This document shows, piece by piece, positions 55,397 to 64,000 of a stretch of DNA of 64,000 nt. Made by a program: the position numbers and the translations under genes. How positions within the stretch are numbered: the stretch's first letter is position 1; each line of letters begins with the position of its first letter. The stretch comes from Nostoc sp. FACHB-280 (GTDB lineage Bacteria; Cyanobacteriota; Cyanobacteriia; Cyanobacteriales; Nostocaceae). The notes below the pieces were generated by a model, which ran no database searches, was not told the DNA's origin, and was given only the letters and a program-made list of their open reading frames with translations. The DNA lies in the NCBI RefSeq assembly GCF_014697615.1, contig NZ_JACJSD010000004.1, positions 183,802-247,801 on the forward strand, read 5' to 3'.

Positions 55397-56866
55397 CTAT
55401 TGAATCACAGAATCACGTTTATATGCCCATACAGCCATAAATCCAAACACCCCTCCAGCCCATAAAAGCCATAGTAAATGTAGCGAGAGATGTTGATCAT
55501 AACTTAGACCTGCTGCCCACAGTGTTAGTTCTCGATAGTGATAAAACGGTGAAAAAGCGACTACATACTCTAAAAAATGTGGATGAGTTAGTGGTAAAGC
55601 ACCACAACTGGCCAAGCCGAGAGGAATTGATAAACCAGCAATAGAGTCGTAACTTTTAGGTTGTGTCAAGTAGCTCAAAGCTAGGCCAAAAACTGCAAAA
55701 GGTATTACTCCTAAAACTAAACTGAAGAAAATAAGTAATACTTGTTCGATATCAGTGTCTATTTTTAATCGCCAGACTCCCAATATCATAATTAATGTAA
55801 TAGTGATGGCAGATATTAGGAGTGTTGTGACAAGTTTTGCAGCTATATATACAATTGGTGGTAATGGAGTTACACGCAGCAATTTTAACCAACCTTCAGC
55901 ACGCTCAACTGACACTCTCTTACCTAATCTCTCAATTGCAATAGTCAATAAAATCAACACACTAAATGATAACAGTGCTTGCTTTGCAACTTCACCCTGA
56001 AATGGAATTACAGTAATACAGCACGCAAACAGAATAATACCTAATAAAAACAAAGGTGTACGCAATAACTGAATTATTTCTACCCAAATTTGCTGTAGAA
56101 ATATGAATACAACATTTTGTGGATGAATTACAATTTCTTTTTGTGGCTTCTCTTGATTTTCATATTTAACTAATATGTCTTCTTGACTCTTGATACTCTC
56201 GGCTTGAGTAAGTTGTCCTTCGGTGAGTGCTTCATTAAATTTATGAAGAGTTACATAACGAGTTGCTAGTTGACTAAGCTCCTTCAAGTCTGACTGACTG
56301 TGTGTAATCATTAAAATGGTTACACCTTGCTCTCGGTAACGTCTTATTTCTTGCCAAAAAAGTTCATCGCCTTTAGCATCTAAGTGTTTCGTAGGTTCAT
56401 CAAGTATGAGCAGATCTGGATTACCTACTAAAGCCAGAGCAAAAAATAAACGCTGTGTTTCCCCACCACATAATTGACTAGCCCATGCTTCAGATTGATC
56501 TTCAAGACCAACCTTTTTTAAAATATCCACAACTGTCTGTGAATTAGGATAGTAACTACATACAAGCTGAACTAGTTCTTTAACTTTCAAATTTGGTGGA
56601 ACGTTTGTTTTTTGTAAAACCGCACCTACGGATGTTCTTGCGGATGATTTTTGAGGAGAAAGCCCCATGAGTTTGACTTCTCCTTCACTCGGTTGGAGAA
56701 TTCCTAAAATTAAATTCAGTAAGGTAGTCTTACCTGCACCATTTTCTCCTAGCAATACTACAAATTCTCCTTTCTCAACACAAAAATCTATCTTATTGAG
56801 AACACGTTTTTTTTGAAACCCTTTATAAAGGGTCTTACAAACTTGGCTGACTTCAATGAGGTTCAT
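55397..56866 (-). CDS. ABC transporter with ATPase and ABC-2-type permease fused
   Basis: A 489-residue fusion. Residues 1-220 are an ABC ATPase: Walker A GENGAGKTT (41-48 region), signature LCGGETQR in place of LSGGQ, Walker B LLILDEPT and the switch histidine in MITHSQSD. Residues 260-489 hold six membrane helices of an ABC-2 export permease (TPLFLLGIILFACCITVIPF onward). The ATG at 56866 starts MNLIEVSQVC; an upstream extension to 57016 reads into the previous gene and is rejected. It lies 20 bp after the small membrane gene, suggesting an export unit for that product. The Cys in the signature is unusual. Confidence 0.88.
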   Translation of the reverse strand: MNLIEVSQVCKTLYKGFQKKRVLNKIDFCVEKGEFVVLLGENGAGKTTLLNLILGILQPSEGEVKLMGLSPQKSSARTSVGAVLQKTNVPPNLKVKELVQLVCSYYPNSQTVVDILKKVGLEDQSEAWASQLCGGETQRLFFALALVGNPDLLILDEPTKHLDAKGDELFWQEIRRYREQGVTILMITHSQSDLKELSQLATRYVTLHKFNEALTEGQLTQAESIKSQEDILVKYENQEKPQKEIVIHPQNVVFIFLQQIWVEIIQLLRTPLFLLGIILFACCITVIPFQGEVAKQALLSFSVLILLTIAIERLGKRVSVERAEGWLKLLRVTPLPPIVYIAAKLVTTLLISAITITLIMILGVWRLKIDTDIEQVLLIFFSLVLGVIPFAVFGLALSYLTQPKSYDSIAGLSIPLGLASCGALPLTHPHFLEYVVAFSPFYHYRELTLWAAGLSYDQHLSLHLLWLLWAGGVFGFMAVWAYKRDSVIQ

Positions 56867-56886
56867 ACTCAATTTCTCTCTAACAA

Positions 56887-57339
56887 CTAAGATAAATGCA
56901 GCGAAGAATATATAAAGAACCAAACAGCAGAAGCTATACCAACAGCAGGTAGTAATGAAACTCCTAAGAATGACGTTAAAACTACAACTGTCGCGGTTCC
57001 TCCTGCAAAAGCCCAAAAATCACTAGTTAATGTAGAAGAATGTCTACCCACATCCGAACAAAAGCTGAAGATACACAATTCATTTCCCCTAGTAACGAGA
57101 AAGAATGTAGCAACTATTCCAATAATGAAAAGCCCAAGTAAAATCATTTTAGTTACATCACTTGATAAGCCTGAAAAAATTGAGCTTCTATTCACAGGCT
57201 GTACATTTCCTAAAGATACAGATGTATTATTTCCAAGTTGATTACCTGAAGCTGGAGTCGTCACCTGATTGACAGGAGAATTTGATAATTGTTGTGTATT
57301 ATTTGCCGAACTATTGTTATTCTGAGGAAGAGATTGCAT
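56887..57339 (-). CDS. Small membrane protein with hydrophobic C-terminal module
   Basis: A 150-residue protein: an Asn/Ser/Gln-rich disordered N-terminus (1-52), a membrane helix (about 64-82), a short segment with two cysteines (LCIFSFC), and a C-terminal hydrophobic Gly/Ala-rich stretch (about 110-150: FAGGTATVVVLTSFLGVSLL). The ATG at 57339 is preferred to a GTG one codon upstream. No family recognised. The same order of parts is seen in the next gene upstream. Possibly a substrate or partner of the ABC protein 20 bp downstream. Confidence 0.65.
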   Translation of the reverse strand: MQSLPQNNNSSANNTQQLSNSPVNQVTTPASGNQLGNNTSVSLGNVQPVNRSSIFSGLSSDVTKMILLGLFIIGIVATFFLVTRGNELCIFSFCSDVGRHSSTLTSDFWAFAGGTATVVVLTSFLGVSLLPAVGIASAVWFFIYSSLHLS

Positions 57340-57385
57340 CACCGATTTCTCCTAAAAAAATTCTTTAACATTCCGAATTAGTGGT

Positions 57386-57865
57386 TTAATTTGCTCCCAT
57401 AGACAAAACTGTTCTAATGGCTAACCAAGTAACAAATCCAGAGCCAAGAACAACGGCGATTGGTGAGCTTGCAATTAAAGCAACACTTGTTGCAACACCT
57501 ATAGCAATAGCGCCAGCAGTAACATCAGGATGTTTTTCTAATTTGCTAATTATTATATCGGATGGATTTTTACTAGTATCTGTGGGAGGATTTGGAGTTT
57601 CATATTTATGCTCATTGTCTAGTTGCACTGGAATAACCTTGTCTTGCTTTATCTGGGAAGATGGGGTTAAAATGTCCTGCTTTAGGCATTTTGTTGGAAG
57701 CTCACCAGACCAATGAATCATAGGATTACAAGAGTGTTGTACTTGTAAAGTATTAATTACTAGTAAAACAGTCCATATAAATAAGCAAACTAGCAAGATT
57801 GCTTGAAAATACGATTGCAGAATTTTGTCAAGCAAAGATACAGGAGACTTGATTGAGATTTGCAT
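57386..57865 (-). CDS. Small membrane protein, related in layout to its neighbour
   Basis: A 159-residue protein: an N-terminal membrane helix (about 18-40), an extracytoplasmic linker with two Cys (HSC, TKC) and many Pro/Thr/Lys, then a C-terminal hydrophobic hairpin (GAIAIGVATSVALIASSPIA, ending FVTWLAIRTVLSMG). Such Gly/Ala-rich tails resemble hydrophobic peptides of the circular bacteriocin or holin-like kind, but no match is claimed. 46 bp before the next small membrane gene. ATG 57865. Confidence 0.65.
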   Translation of the reverse strand: MQISIKSPVSLLDKILQSYFQAILLVCLFIWTVLLVINTLQVQHSCNPMIHWSGELPTKCLKQDILTPSSQIKQDKVIPVQLDNEHKYETPNPPTDTSKNPSDIIISKLEKHPDVTAGAIAIGVATSVALIASSPIAVVLGSGFVTWLAIRTVLSMGAN

Positions 57866-58193
57866 AGCAAAAATGTGGTTAGAACGTTACACCAATTCAG
57901 AGAGACAGTTTTAACCAAGTAACAACTAGATTTATGTCTCCTCCCTTAATATTCCCTGTACAGAATCTGTTTTAACTTTTTTATACAAAGTTTCTTCTAT
58001 ACAGAATTATTGACTGTTTAGAGAATAGACCTCTGCCTACTAAACCAGTGAATTTCCCATAACTCTTTGCGTCTTTGCGCCTCTGCGTGAGCCATCAAAT
58101 TCTTGTTTGATAAAATTCATACAAAAATAGAAGGGACACAGAATAATTGTGTCCCTAAATAACTAATTCAAGATGCTAGTTACAGATGTGGAT
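57866..58193. other. Intergenic region with dispersed repeat and terminator
   Basis: Holds a CTTTGCGTCTTTGCGCCTC-type dispersed repeat near 58065-58090 and the EF-G paralog's terminator (58132-58156). No gene recognised. Confidence 0.6.
58132..58156 (-). terminator. Intrinsic terminator of the EF-G paralog
   Basis: On the minus strand a 9-bp stem AGGGACACA/TGTGTCCCT is followed by TTCTATTTTTG. It lies 38 bp after the EF-G paralog stop. Confidence 0.75.
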
Positions 58194-60197
58194 TTAAGAC
58201 TGGCGATAACAGGCAAATTCCATTGAAAAAGTCGCCATACCAGCAGTGAGCGATCGCAATTCTGTAGAATAACCAAACATCTGCACTAATGGTACTTCGG
58301 CGCGAATCACAGAGTATCCTTGCATTGTCTCGGAACTCAACAGCAAGCCGCGACGGGATGATATGTCACCCTGGACTCTACCTATGAACTCGTTTGGTGT
58401 TTCCACTTCGACGAGCATAATTGGTTCGAGGATATAGGGTTTGGCTTGGGCGATCGCATTTTCCAGTGCTTGATGAGCCGCAGAACGAAACGCCAATTCC
58501 GAAGAATCAACTGGATGATAGGAACCTCCATCCAGAACAACTTTCACCCCAGTTACCGGATAGCCTGACAGTTTTCCGGTTGTCATCGCCTCGCGGAAGC
58601 CTTTTTCACAAGCTGGGATATATTCTTTAGGAACTGCACCACCAACTACCCGATTCTCAAATACAAATGGTTCATCGCTTGGTTCAATCCACCCAGTTAC
58701 ATGGGCGTATAAACCAGTACCACCAGATTGTTTCTTGAGGCGATAGTCAAATTGAGTTTTTTGGCTAATGGTTTCCCGATACGCCACTGCGGGAGTACCG
58801 ACATAAACCTCAGCATTATATTCCCGTTGAATCCGTTCTAAGTAAATTTCCAGATGCAGTTCACCCATACCAGAAATCAAAGTTGCTTTTGATTCGGGGT
58901 CGATACTTACCCGAAATGTCGGATCTTCCCGTTGAAAGCGGTTGAGGGCTTTGGCTAGGCGATCGCTATCTTCTTGTTTTTTGGGTGTAACTGCCAGTGT
59001 AATCACTGGTTCCGGGACAAACATTCTTTCGAGAAACACTGGTGTGTCTCCCGTGTATAATGTATCGCCCGAAGCACAATCAACACCCAACAAAGCCACA
59101 ATATCTCCAGCCACAGCCACTGGCAACTCTTCGCGCTTGTTGGCGTGCATTCGCACCAAGCGACCAATTTGCACTCGTTTTTCGGTACGGGAGTTATACA
59201 CAAGATCACCCGGTTTTAATGTGCCGGAGTAAATGCGGGTGTAGGTTAGTTGACCGAAAGATTCGAGAGTGAGTTTAAATGCCAACGCCACCAAAGCAGC
59301 ATCAGGCTCAGGGTAAACACTGGCTGATTCTGCGGTTTTGACTACTTCCCTATCGATGGGAGATGGCAAATAAAGGGCGATCGCATCTAATAGATTCTGC
59401 ACACCTTTGTTTTTGAACGCAGAACCCAGCAGTACAGGTGTGAGTTCCAGCCGCAAGGTTGCTTGGCGGATAACTTGCCAAATCAGTTCTTGGGGAATCT
59501 CTTGATCTGCCAACAGCATCTCAGTCATCTCTTCTGAGAACAAAGACAAGCTATCTAGCAATTTTTCCCGTGCTTGTTGTGCTGCTGCTACAAGACTTTC
59601 AGGAATTGCTTGTTTAACCCAATTTTCGCCGTTTTCGCCTTCAAAGTAGTGTGCTTGCATCGATACTAGGTCAATCACACCTTGGAAGTTGTCTTCGCTA
59701 CCGATGGGATATTGCAGCAACACCGCATTTAATTGCAAGCGATCGCGGATAGCCTGGACTACACGAAACGGATCTGCACCCATTCGATCCATTTTGTTGA
59801 TGAATGCTAGACGCGGCACACGGTAGCGTTTCATCTGCCGATCCACTGTGATGGATTGGGACTGCACACCCGCCACGGCACACAAGACCATCACCGCCCC
59901 ATCCAGCACCCGCAAGGCACGCTCTACTTCTATGGTGAAATCCACATGCCCTGGAGTATCAATTAAATTAATTTGGGTATCACGCCACTGACAAGTTGTG
60001 GCTGCGGAGGTAATGGTAATTCCATGCAGCTTTTCCTCCGGCATAAAATCCATCGTTGCACCCTTGCCGCCTCCCTTCACCTCCTCAATAGCATGGATTC
60101 TGCCCGTGTAGAAGAGAATTCGCTCTGACAGCGTAGTTTTACCAGAGTCGATGTGAGCAGAAATACCAATATTGCGGACGCGTGTTCGGGGAATCAT
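58194..60197 (-). CDS. Elongation factor G paralog
   Basis: A 667-residue GTPase with all five EF-G domains. G1 is AHIDSGKTT, G3 DTPGHVD, G4 NKMDR; the domain II and IV blocks (SGMGELHLEIYLERIQREYN, GLYAHV, GGSYHPVDSSELAF) are intact. Switch I is unusual: the conserved R-G-I-T is H-G-I-T, preceded by MDFMPEEKL. It is slightly shorter than the main EF-G. It probably acts as a second EF-G or translation-stress form rather than the main factor. ATG 60197 follows AAGGAAA; a TTG-started extension is rejected. A terminator follows at 58132. Confidence 0.9.
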   Translation of the reverse strand: MIPRTRVRNIGISAHIDSGKTTLSERILFYTGRIHAIEEVKGGGKGATMDFMPEEKLHGITITSAATTCQWRDTQINLIDTPGHVDFTIEVERALRVLDGAVMVLCAVAGVQSQSITVDRQMKRYRVPRLAFINKMDRMGADPFRVVQAIRDRLQLNAVLLQYPIGSEDNFQGVIDLVSMQAHYFEGENGENWVKQAIPESLVAAAQQAREKLLDSLSLFSEEMTEMLLADQEIPQELIWQVIRQATLRLELTPVLLGSAFKNKGVQNLLDAIALYLPSPIDREVVKTAESASVYPEPDAALVALAFKLTLESFGQLTYTRIYSGTLKPGDLVYNSRTEKRVQIGRLVRMHANKREELPVAVAGDIVALLGVDCASGDTLYTGDTPVFLERMFVPEPVITLAVTPKKQEDSDRLAKALNRFQREDPTFRVSIDPESKATLISGMGELHLEIYLERIQREYNAEVYVGTPAVAYRETISQKTQFDYRLKKQSGGTGLYAHVTGWIEPSDEPFVFENRVVGGAVPKEYIPACEKGFREAMTTGKLSGYPVTGVKVVLDGGSYHPVDSSELAFRSAAHQALENAIAQAKPYILEPIMLVEVETPNEFIGRVQGDISSRRGLLLSSETMQGYSVIRAEVPLVQMFGYSTELRSLTAGMATFSMEFACYRQS

Positions 60198-60419
60198 AAC
60201 ATTTCCTTTTTGTGCAAGCGACAAATAGTCACTATGAGAGTGGTATTATATTTTGTATTATAATTGTAATATATTGCAGTGACAAGCCCCACGATACAGA
60301 AATTGATATTCTTCGTCATTCATTTTTAAGACTTAGGTAGTGAAAGGAAAACTCACCTACACCCCTTCACCCTTTCACCCATTCTCAACAGACTTGCTCC
60401 GTCACTCCTGATAACAAAA

Positions 60420-60452
60420 ATCCCCCTGTCACCTGACGGTATCAAGGGGGAA
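60420..60452 (-). terminator. Intrinsic terminator of psaB2
   Basis: On the minus strand the arms TCCCCCT and AGGGGGA flank an inner stem-loop and are followed by TTTTTG. It lies 31 bp after the psaB stop. Confidence 0.8.
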
Positions 60453-60482
60453 ATAGCTAAGGTCAGAGGATATCAAACTTGT

Positions 60483-62711
60483 TTAACCAAATTTACCTGC
60501 GGTGGAGGCGATGAGGAAGGCTGCATAAGTGAGGATGTAACCTACAGTGAAGTGAGCCAAACCAACCAACCAGCCTTGGACAATGGATAGAGCAACAGGC
60601 TTATCCTTCCAACGAACTAAGTTAGCTAGTGGAGTGCGTTCGTGCGCCCAAACAAGAGTTTCAATTAACTCTTGCCAGTAACCACGCCAGCTAATCAAGA
60701 ACATAAAACCAGTTGCCCAAACGAGGTGTCCAAAGAGGAACATCCAAGCCCAAACAGATAAGTTACTTGTGCCGTAGGGGTTGTAACCGTTAATTAACTG
60801 AGCAGAGTTCGCCCAGAGATAATCACGGAACCAGCCCATGAGATATGTAGAGTTTTCGTTGAACTGAGCAACATTACCTTGCCAAATGCCTAGATGCTTC
60901 CAATGCCAGTAAAAAGTTACCCAGCCCAGGAGGTTCAACATCCAGAACATAGCGAGATAGAAAGACTGTTCCCAAGAAGAAGTCTGGCAAGTACCACCAC
61001 GACCAGGGCCGTCACAGGGGAAGGTGAAGCCAAAGTCTTTCTTATCAGGCATCAGCTTGGTACCACGGGCATCTAACGCACCTTTAACACAAATTAAAGT
61101 GGTTGTGTGCAGACCAAGTGCGATCGCATGGTGTACTAAGAAATCTCCTGGCCCAATGGTCAAGAACAGAGAGTTAGTACCAGAGTTAATCGCATCTAGC
61201 CAATTGGGTAGCCAAACGTTACCTTGGTTTGGCCAAGCTGTGTAAGCAATGCTATCTGAGTTAGATAGCAAGGTATTCATGCCATACAGTAGTTTGCCGT
61301 GAGCCGATTGCACGAATTGAGCAAACACAGGCTCAATCAAGAGTTGTTTTTCTGGAGTCCCAAAGGCAACTACAACATCGTTATGAACATATAGCCCTAG
61401 AGTATGGAAGCCTAAAAAAAGTGACACCCAACTTAAGTGAGAGATAATCGCTTCTTTGTGCTTCAGTACCCGATCAAGGACATTACCTTTGTTTTGTTCT
61501 GGGTCATAGTCTCGTATCCAGAAAATTCCCGCGTGGGCAAAGGCACCAATCATCAAGAACCCAGCAATATATTGATGATGAGTGTACAGTGCTGCCTGGG
61601 TGGTGTAGTCCTTGGCCATGAAGGCGTAAGGCGGTAGTGAGTACATGTGTTGCGCCACTAACGAAGCAGCTGTACCCAGTGCAGCCAAGTGTATAGATAA
61701 CTGAAAGTGCAGGGAATTGTTATAGGTGTCGTATAAACCTTGATGGGGTAAGTTGAACTGACCTTCAGTTTGGATACCAAAGAATTGTCTGGCGTTGAGC
61801 ATTTCTTTGATGCTGTGACCAATTCCGAAGTTAGTGCGGTACATGTGACCGGCGATAATAAAGATGACTGCGATCGCCAGATGGTGATGCGCCATATCAG
61901 TCAGCCACAATGACTCTGTTTGCGGATGGAAACCACCTAAAAAAGTCAAAATAGCTGTACCTGCACCTTGGGATGAGCCAAACACATGGTTAGCTGTATC
62001 TGGATTTTGGGCGTATACACCCCAGTTTCCCATCCAAAATGGTGTTAAACCTGCTGGGTGAGGCAAAGTTGTGAGAAAGTTTCTCCAGCCCACATGCACC
62101 CCACGCGATTCTGGGATAGCAACGTGAACTAAGTGACCAGCCCAAGCTAAAGAACTCACACCAAACAAACCTGCCAGGTGGTGATTTAAACGAGGTTCAG
62201 CACTTTTGAACCAAGTCAAGCTAGGACGGTATTTAGGTTGCAAGTGTAGCCAGCCAGCAAATAAAAATAATGCTGCCAACAACAACAAAAATACTGAACC
62301 TTGATAAAGGTCATTATTCGTCCGCATCCCGATTGTGTACCACCAATGGTAAACGCCAGAGTAGGCAATGTTCACTGGATAGTTAGCACCACCTTGGGTA
62401 AAGGCATCTATAGCTGGTTTCCCAAAGTGGGGATCCCAAATTGCATGGGCGATGGGGCGAATATGTAACGGATCTTTAATCCACTGTTCAAAGTTGCCTT
62501 GCCAAGCTACGTGGAATAAAAGACTGGATGTCCACAAGAAAATAATTGCGACATGACCGAAATGAGTAGCGAAAATCTTTTGGTAGAGATTTTCTTCAGT
62601 CATCCCATCATGACTTTCAAAATCATTTCCTGTGGCGATCGCGTACCATATTCTACGCGTCGTTGGATCTTGAGCAAGATCCTGGCTAAATTTAGGATAT
62701 TTTGTAGCCAT
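60483..62711 (-). CDS. psaB: Photosystem I core protein PsaB, stand-alone copy
   Basis: A 742-residue reaction-centre subunit with 11 helices. The N-terminus [20 protein letters not shown], the F-X cysteines in [12 protein letters not shown] and the C-terminal IASTAGKFG are conserved, so cofactor binding seems intact. PsaB and PsaA form the P700 heterodimer in the thylakoid. There is no psaA within the 1.3 kb upstream, so this is an orphan copy (psaB2), as in some Nostoc/Anabaena genomes. Some positions differ from memory of the standard copy (QTSSWEQSF after the F-X site, [13 protein letters not shown]). A specialised role such as heterocyst PSI is inference. Confidence 0.97.
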   Translation of the reverse strand: MATKYPKFSQDLAQDPTTRRIWYAIATGNDFESHDGMTEENLYQKIFATHFGHVAIIFLWTSSLLFHVAWQGNFEQWIKDPLHIRPIAHAIWDPHFGKPAIDAFTQGGANYPVNIAYSGVYHWWYTIGMRTNNDLYQGSVFLLLLAALFLFAGWLHLQPKYRPSLTWFKSAEPRLNHHLAGLFGVSSLAWAGHLVHVAIPESRGVHVGWRNFLTTLPHPAGLTPFWMGNWGVYAQNPDTANHVFGSSQGAGTAILTFLGGFHPQTESLWLTDMAHHHLAIAVIFIIAGHMYRTNFGIGHSIKEMLNARQFFGIQTEGQFNLPHQGLYDTYNNSLHFQLSIHLAALGTAASLVAQHMYSLPPYAFMAKDYTTQAALYTHHQYIAGFLMIGAFAHAGIFWIRDYDPEQNKGNVLDRVLKHKEAIISHLSWVSLFLGFHTLGLYVHNDVVVAFGTPEKQLLIEPVFAQFVQSAHGKLLYGMNTLLSNSDSIAYTAWPNQGNVWLPNWLDAINSGTNSLFLTIGPGDFLVHHAIALGLHTTTLICVKGALDARGTKLMPDKKDFGFTFPCDGPGRGGTCQTSSWEQSFYLAMFWMLNLLGWVTFYWHWKHLGIWQGNVAQFNENSTYLMGWFRDYLWANSAQLINGYNPYGTSNLSVWAWMFLFGHLVWATGFMFLISWRGYWQELIETLVWAHERTPLANLVRWKDKPVALSIVQGWLVGLAHFTVGYILTYAAFLIASTAGKFG

Positions 62712-63270
62712 GTATTTTAGTCATATCCTCCTAAAAAGCTAATCTAAATTGCTGGTTTAACAGAACCAGCAAATGTTTACAATTGAATCAACATCTTTTC
62801 AGCCTTCAAATAAAAGTCAAACAATTTTGGATTTTGTCTCACCACCAGGACGTTAATTTAAATAACAAAATATTCCAAAATTTTGGTTTTTGCGGTTAAT
62901 TGCTAATAGTCAATCGAGCAATTATCCAAATCAAATCCACTGCTACTTGTAGGCATGATAATGCAGTTCAATCTCTTTCTCTTAAATTAATAAATAAATT
63001 AATTACTAGAACTTCCATCTAACTTAAGATGGATTATGAATGTTCATGATTAAATGAGTTTGTCGTCTTTAACACAATCAGGATTGATACCAATTCTTTA
63101 TAAGGCTGCATAGAATTCGATCCCCCCTAACCCCCCTTGAAAAAAGGGGGGAACCAGAAAAAATCTATCAAAGTCCCCCTTTTTAAGGGGGATTTAGGGG
63201 GATCAAGATATGTGCAACTTCATATCGATTTGGTATGAGTAACTGTAGACTGGTCATAATCCACAACGAA
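62712..63270. other. psaB2 upstream region
   Basis: 559 bp. psaB2 promoter presumably in the first 300 bp; a dispersed hairpin repeat at 63119-63205. No psaA or other PSI gene recognised. Confidence 0.55.
63119..63205. repeat. Dispersed C-run/G-run hairpin repeat, copy 2
   Basis: Two nested palindromes: GATCCCCCCTAACCCCCCTT with its complement at the far end (AAGGGGGATTTAGGGGGATC), and AGTCCCCCTTTTTAAGGGGG shared with 3081-3145. About 87 bp. Confidence 0.75.
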
Positions 63271-63513
63271 TTAAGGGTTAATGATGCCGTAGTAAATGGC
63301 AATTACAAATAAGAAAGCACTCAAGATAACTAGAGTAAAAGCATAACGTACTCGCTTATCTGGTAAATCTTGCCGAGTGATCACACTATCTTTCTGTATT
63401 TGAGTTACAGGCTCAGATTTGCTGTTATTTTGAGAATGAATATAATTAGGTGTTGTTTCGACTGACAGATGGTTATTTGCCGTTTTATTAGTTGAATTTG
63501 CCGGAGATTGCAT
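63271..63513 (-). CDS. PsaX-like small membrane protein with long N-terminal extension
   Basis: An 80-residue protein. The first 50 residues are polar (Asn/Ser/Thr/Gln-rich); the last 27 (RVRYAFTLVILSAFLFVIAI then YYGIINP) form one membrane helix that resembles, from memory, the PsaX subunit of photosystem I (R/Y-A-F start, A-x-Y-x-x-I end). PsaX is normally about 40 residues, so the extension is unusual. The next gene downstream on the same strand is psaB2, 559 bp away. A PSI accessory role is plausible but unproven. ATG 63513. Confidence 0.45.
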   Translation of the reverse strand: MQSPANSTNKTANNHLSVETTPNYIHSQNNSKSEPVTQIQKDSVITRQDLPDKRVRYAFTLVILSAFLFVIAIYYGIINP

Positions 63514-63660
63514 ATACTTTTAATTCCAGATTGTTTGGATTGGTTGCTGCTATATTTCCAAACATTTCTGCATGAATACATCAGTCTTGAGGACTACCTG
63601 AATTTTAGAGTTATGTTATACCAATTCTGTATGAAGATGCACTGAATTAAAGAACGAACC

Positions 63661-63741
63661 ACATAGACGCGGTAGCGGCTTCCCGCAGGGTAGGGCGCAT
63701 AGACGCGATAGCGGCTTCCCGAAGGGTAGGACACAAAGAAA
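63661..63741. repeat. CATAGACGC-type repeat, tandem plus 49-bp copy
   Basis: Two tandem units of CATAGACGCGATAGCGGCTT followed by CCCGAAGGGTAGG or a variant. The second unit (63693-63741) is the complement of 51740-51788. It lies next to the transposase end. Confidence 0.85.
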
Positions 63742-63761
63742 GAAGAGATATATAGCGTTTT

Positions 63762-64000
63762 CTACTCTGGTGAGGTGCAGTAACAAGAATGTGTAAACCA
63801 ATTATAAATGTCATTTAATGAGACTTGGCTAAAAGCATTTTCAATCGCTTTCGCTAAATCAGAATAAGTTCTGGCTCTAATAGAACGTAGTATGTTTTTA
63901 ATTTTTGACCAACAATTTTCGATAGGAGAAAAATCAGGAGAATATGGGGGTAAATAAATTAACTTAGCACCAGCAGATTCGATTAATTTCTGAATATCTC
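63762..64000 (-). CDS. IS630-type transposase, C-terminal part (runs off right edge)
   Basis: 79 codons visible, ending at TAG 63762-63764. KLIYLPPYSPDFSPIENCW followed by SKIKNILRS is the classic DDE block of IS630/Tc1-mariner transposases, including the final glutamate in PIEN. The N-terminal helix-turn-helix and first two aspartates lie beyond the edge. Whether the element is intact cannot be judged. A repeat tract precedes the 3' end. Confidence 0.9.
   Translation of the reverse strand, partial: DIQKLIESAGAKLIYLPPYSPDFSPIENCWSKIKNILRSIRARTYSDLAKAIENAFSQVSLNDIYNWFTHSCYCTSPE

Noticed and set aside
63616..63801. 61-codon minus-strand frame near the right edge
   Set aside because: Made of tandem CATAGACGC-type repeats; the apparent PFGKPLSRLC repeats are repeat translation, and it runs into the transposase end in another frame.

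Overview
The window looks like chromosome from a filamentous, probably heterocyst-forming (Nostocales) cyanobacterium. The evidence is a complete cyanobacterial-order ATP synthase operon (atp1-I-H-G-F-D-A-C), a photosystem I psaB gene, zeta-carotene desaturase, very frequent GCGATCGC (HIP1) octamers inside genes, and heptanucleotide STRR-type tandem repeats between genes. No tRNA, rRNA or CRISPR array was seen.

Layout. Positions 1-4750 form a metal-homeostasis zone: the start of a His-rich Zn/Cd-type P-ATPase, a divergent Nramp transporter with a TPR protein, and a CbtB-like small protein followed by a His-rich membrane protein. Positions 5190-11020 hold a decayed secreted Cys protein, a Uma2 nuclease-like protein, a CPBP protease, two TM2 proteins and a DUF2752 protein. 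A CtaA-type copper ATPase lies at 11152-13584. Positions 13760-19250 hold housekeeping and conserved hypothetical genes (FHA, TIGR01777, TPR, IscA-type, a 544-residue unknown). Positions 19250-26340 are accessory: a 1.6 kb gene-poor stretch with strong hairpins and a broken gene, a tiny ribbon-helix-helix protein, crtQ with an SRPBCC partner, then a toxin-antitoxin neighbourhood with a HigB/HigA-type pair, an orphan BrnA-like antitoxin, a decayed toxin copy and two 173-bp MITE-like elements.

Positions 26458-32716 are the atp operon on the minus strand, with STRRs and a perfect palindrome between its genes. Positions 33230-37365 hold a peroxiredoxin-like protein, a HAD hydrolase, NurA and an FHA membrane protein. 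Positions 37441-41274 encode a 1277-residue RTX-type protein built from 20-residue units in a 200-residue super-repeat. Positions 42345-54464 are mainly metabolic or conserved genes: glutamine amidotransferase, sugar-type transporter, phosphoribosyltransferase, AEC transporter, M15 peptidase, GGDEF enzyme, DUF1838, GNAT, pentapeptide protein, Rieske oxygenase, YbjN and lipoate ligase-like.

Positions 54509-57865 carry a minus-strand cassette of two small membrane proteins with hydrophobic Gly/Ala-rich tails, a fused ABC ATPase-permease and an EcsC-family protein; it is the best candidate here for an undescribed system. The window ends with an EF-G paralog, a stand-alone psaB with no psaA beside it, a PsaX-like small protein, dispersed repeats and the 3' end of an IS630-type transposase.

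All calls come from reading the sequence and from memory of protein families. No database search was run.
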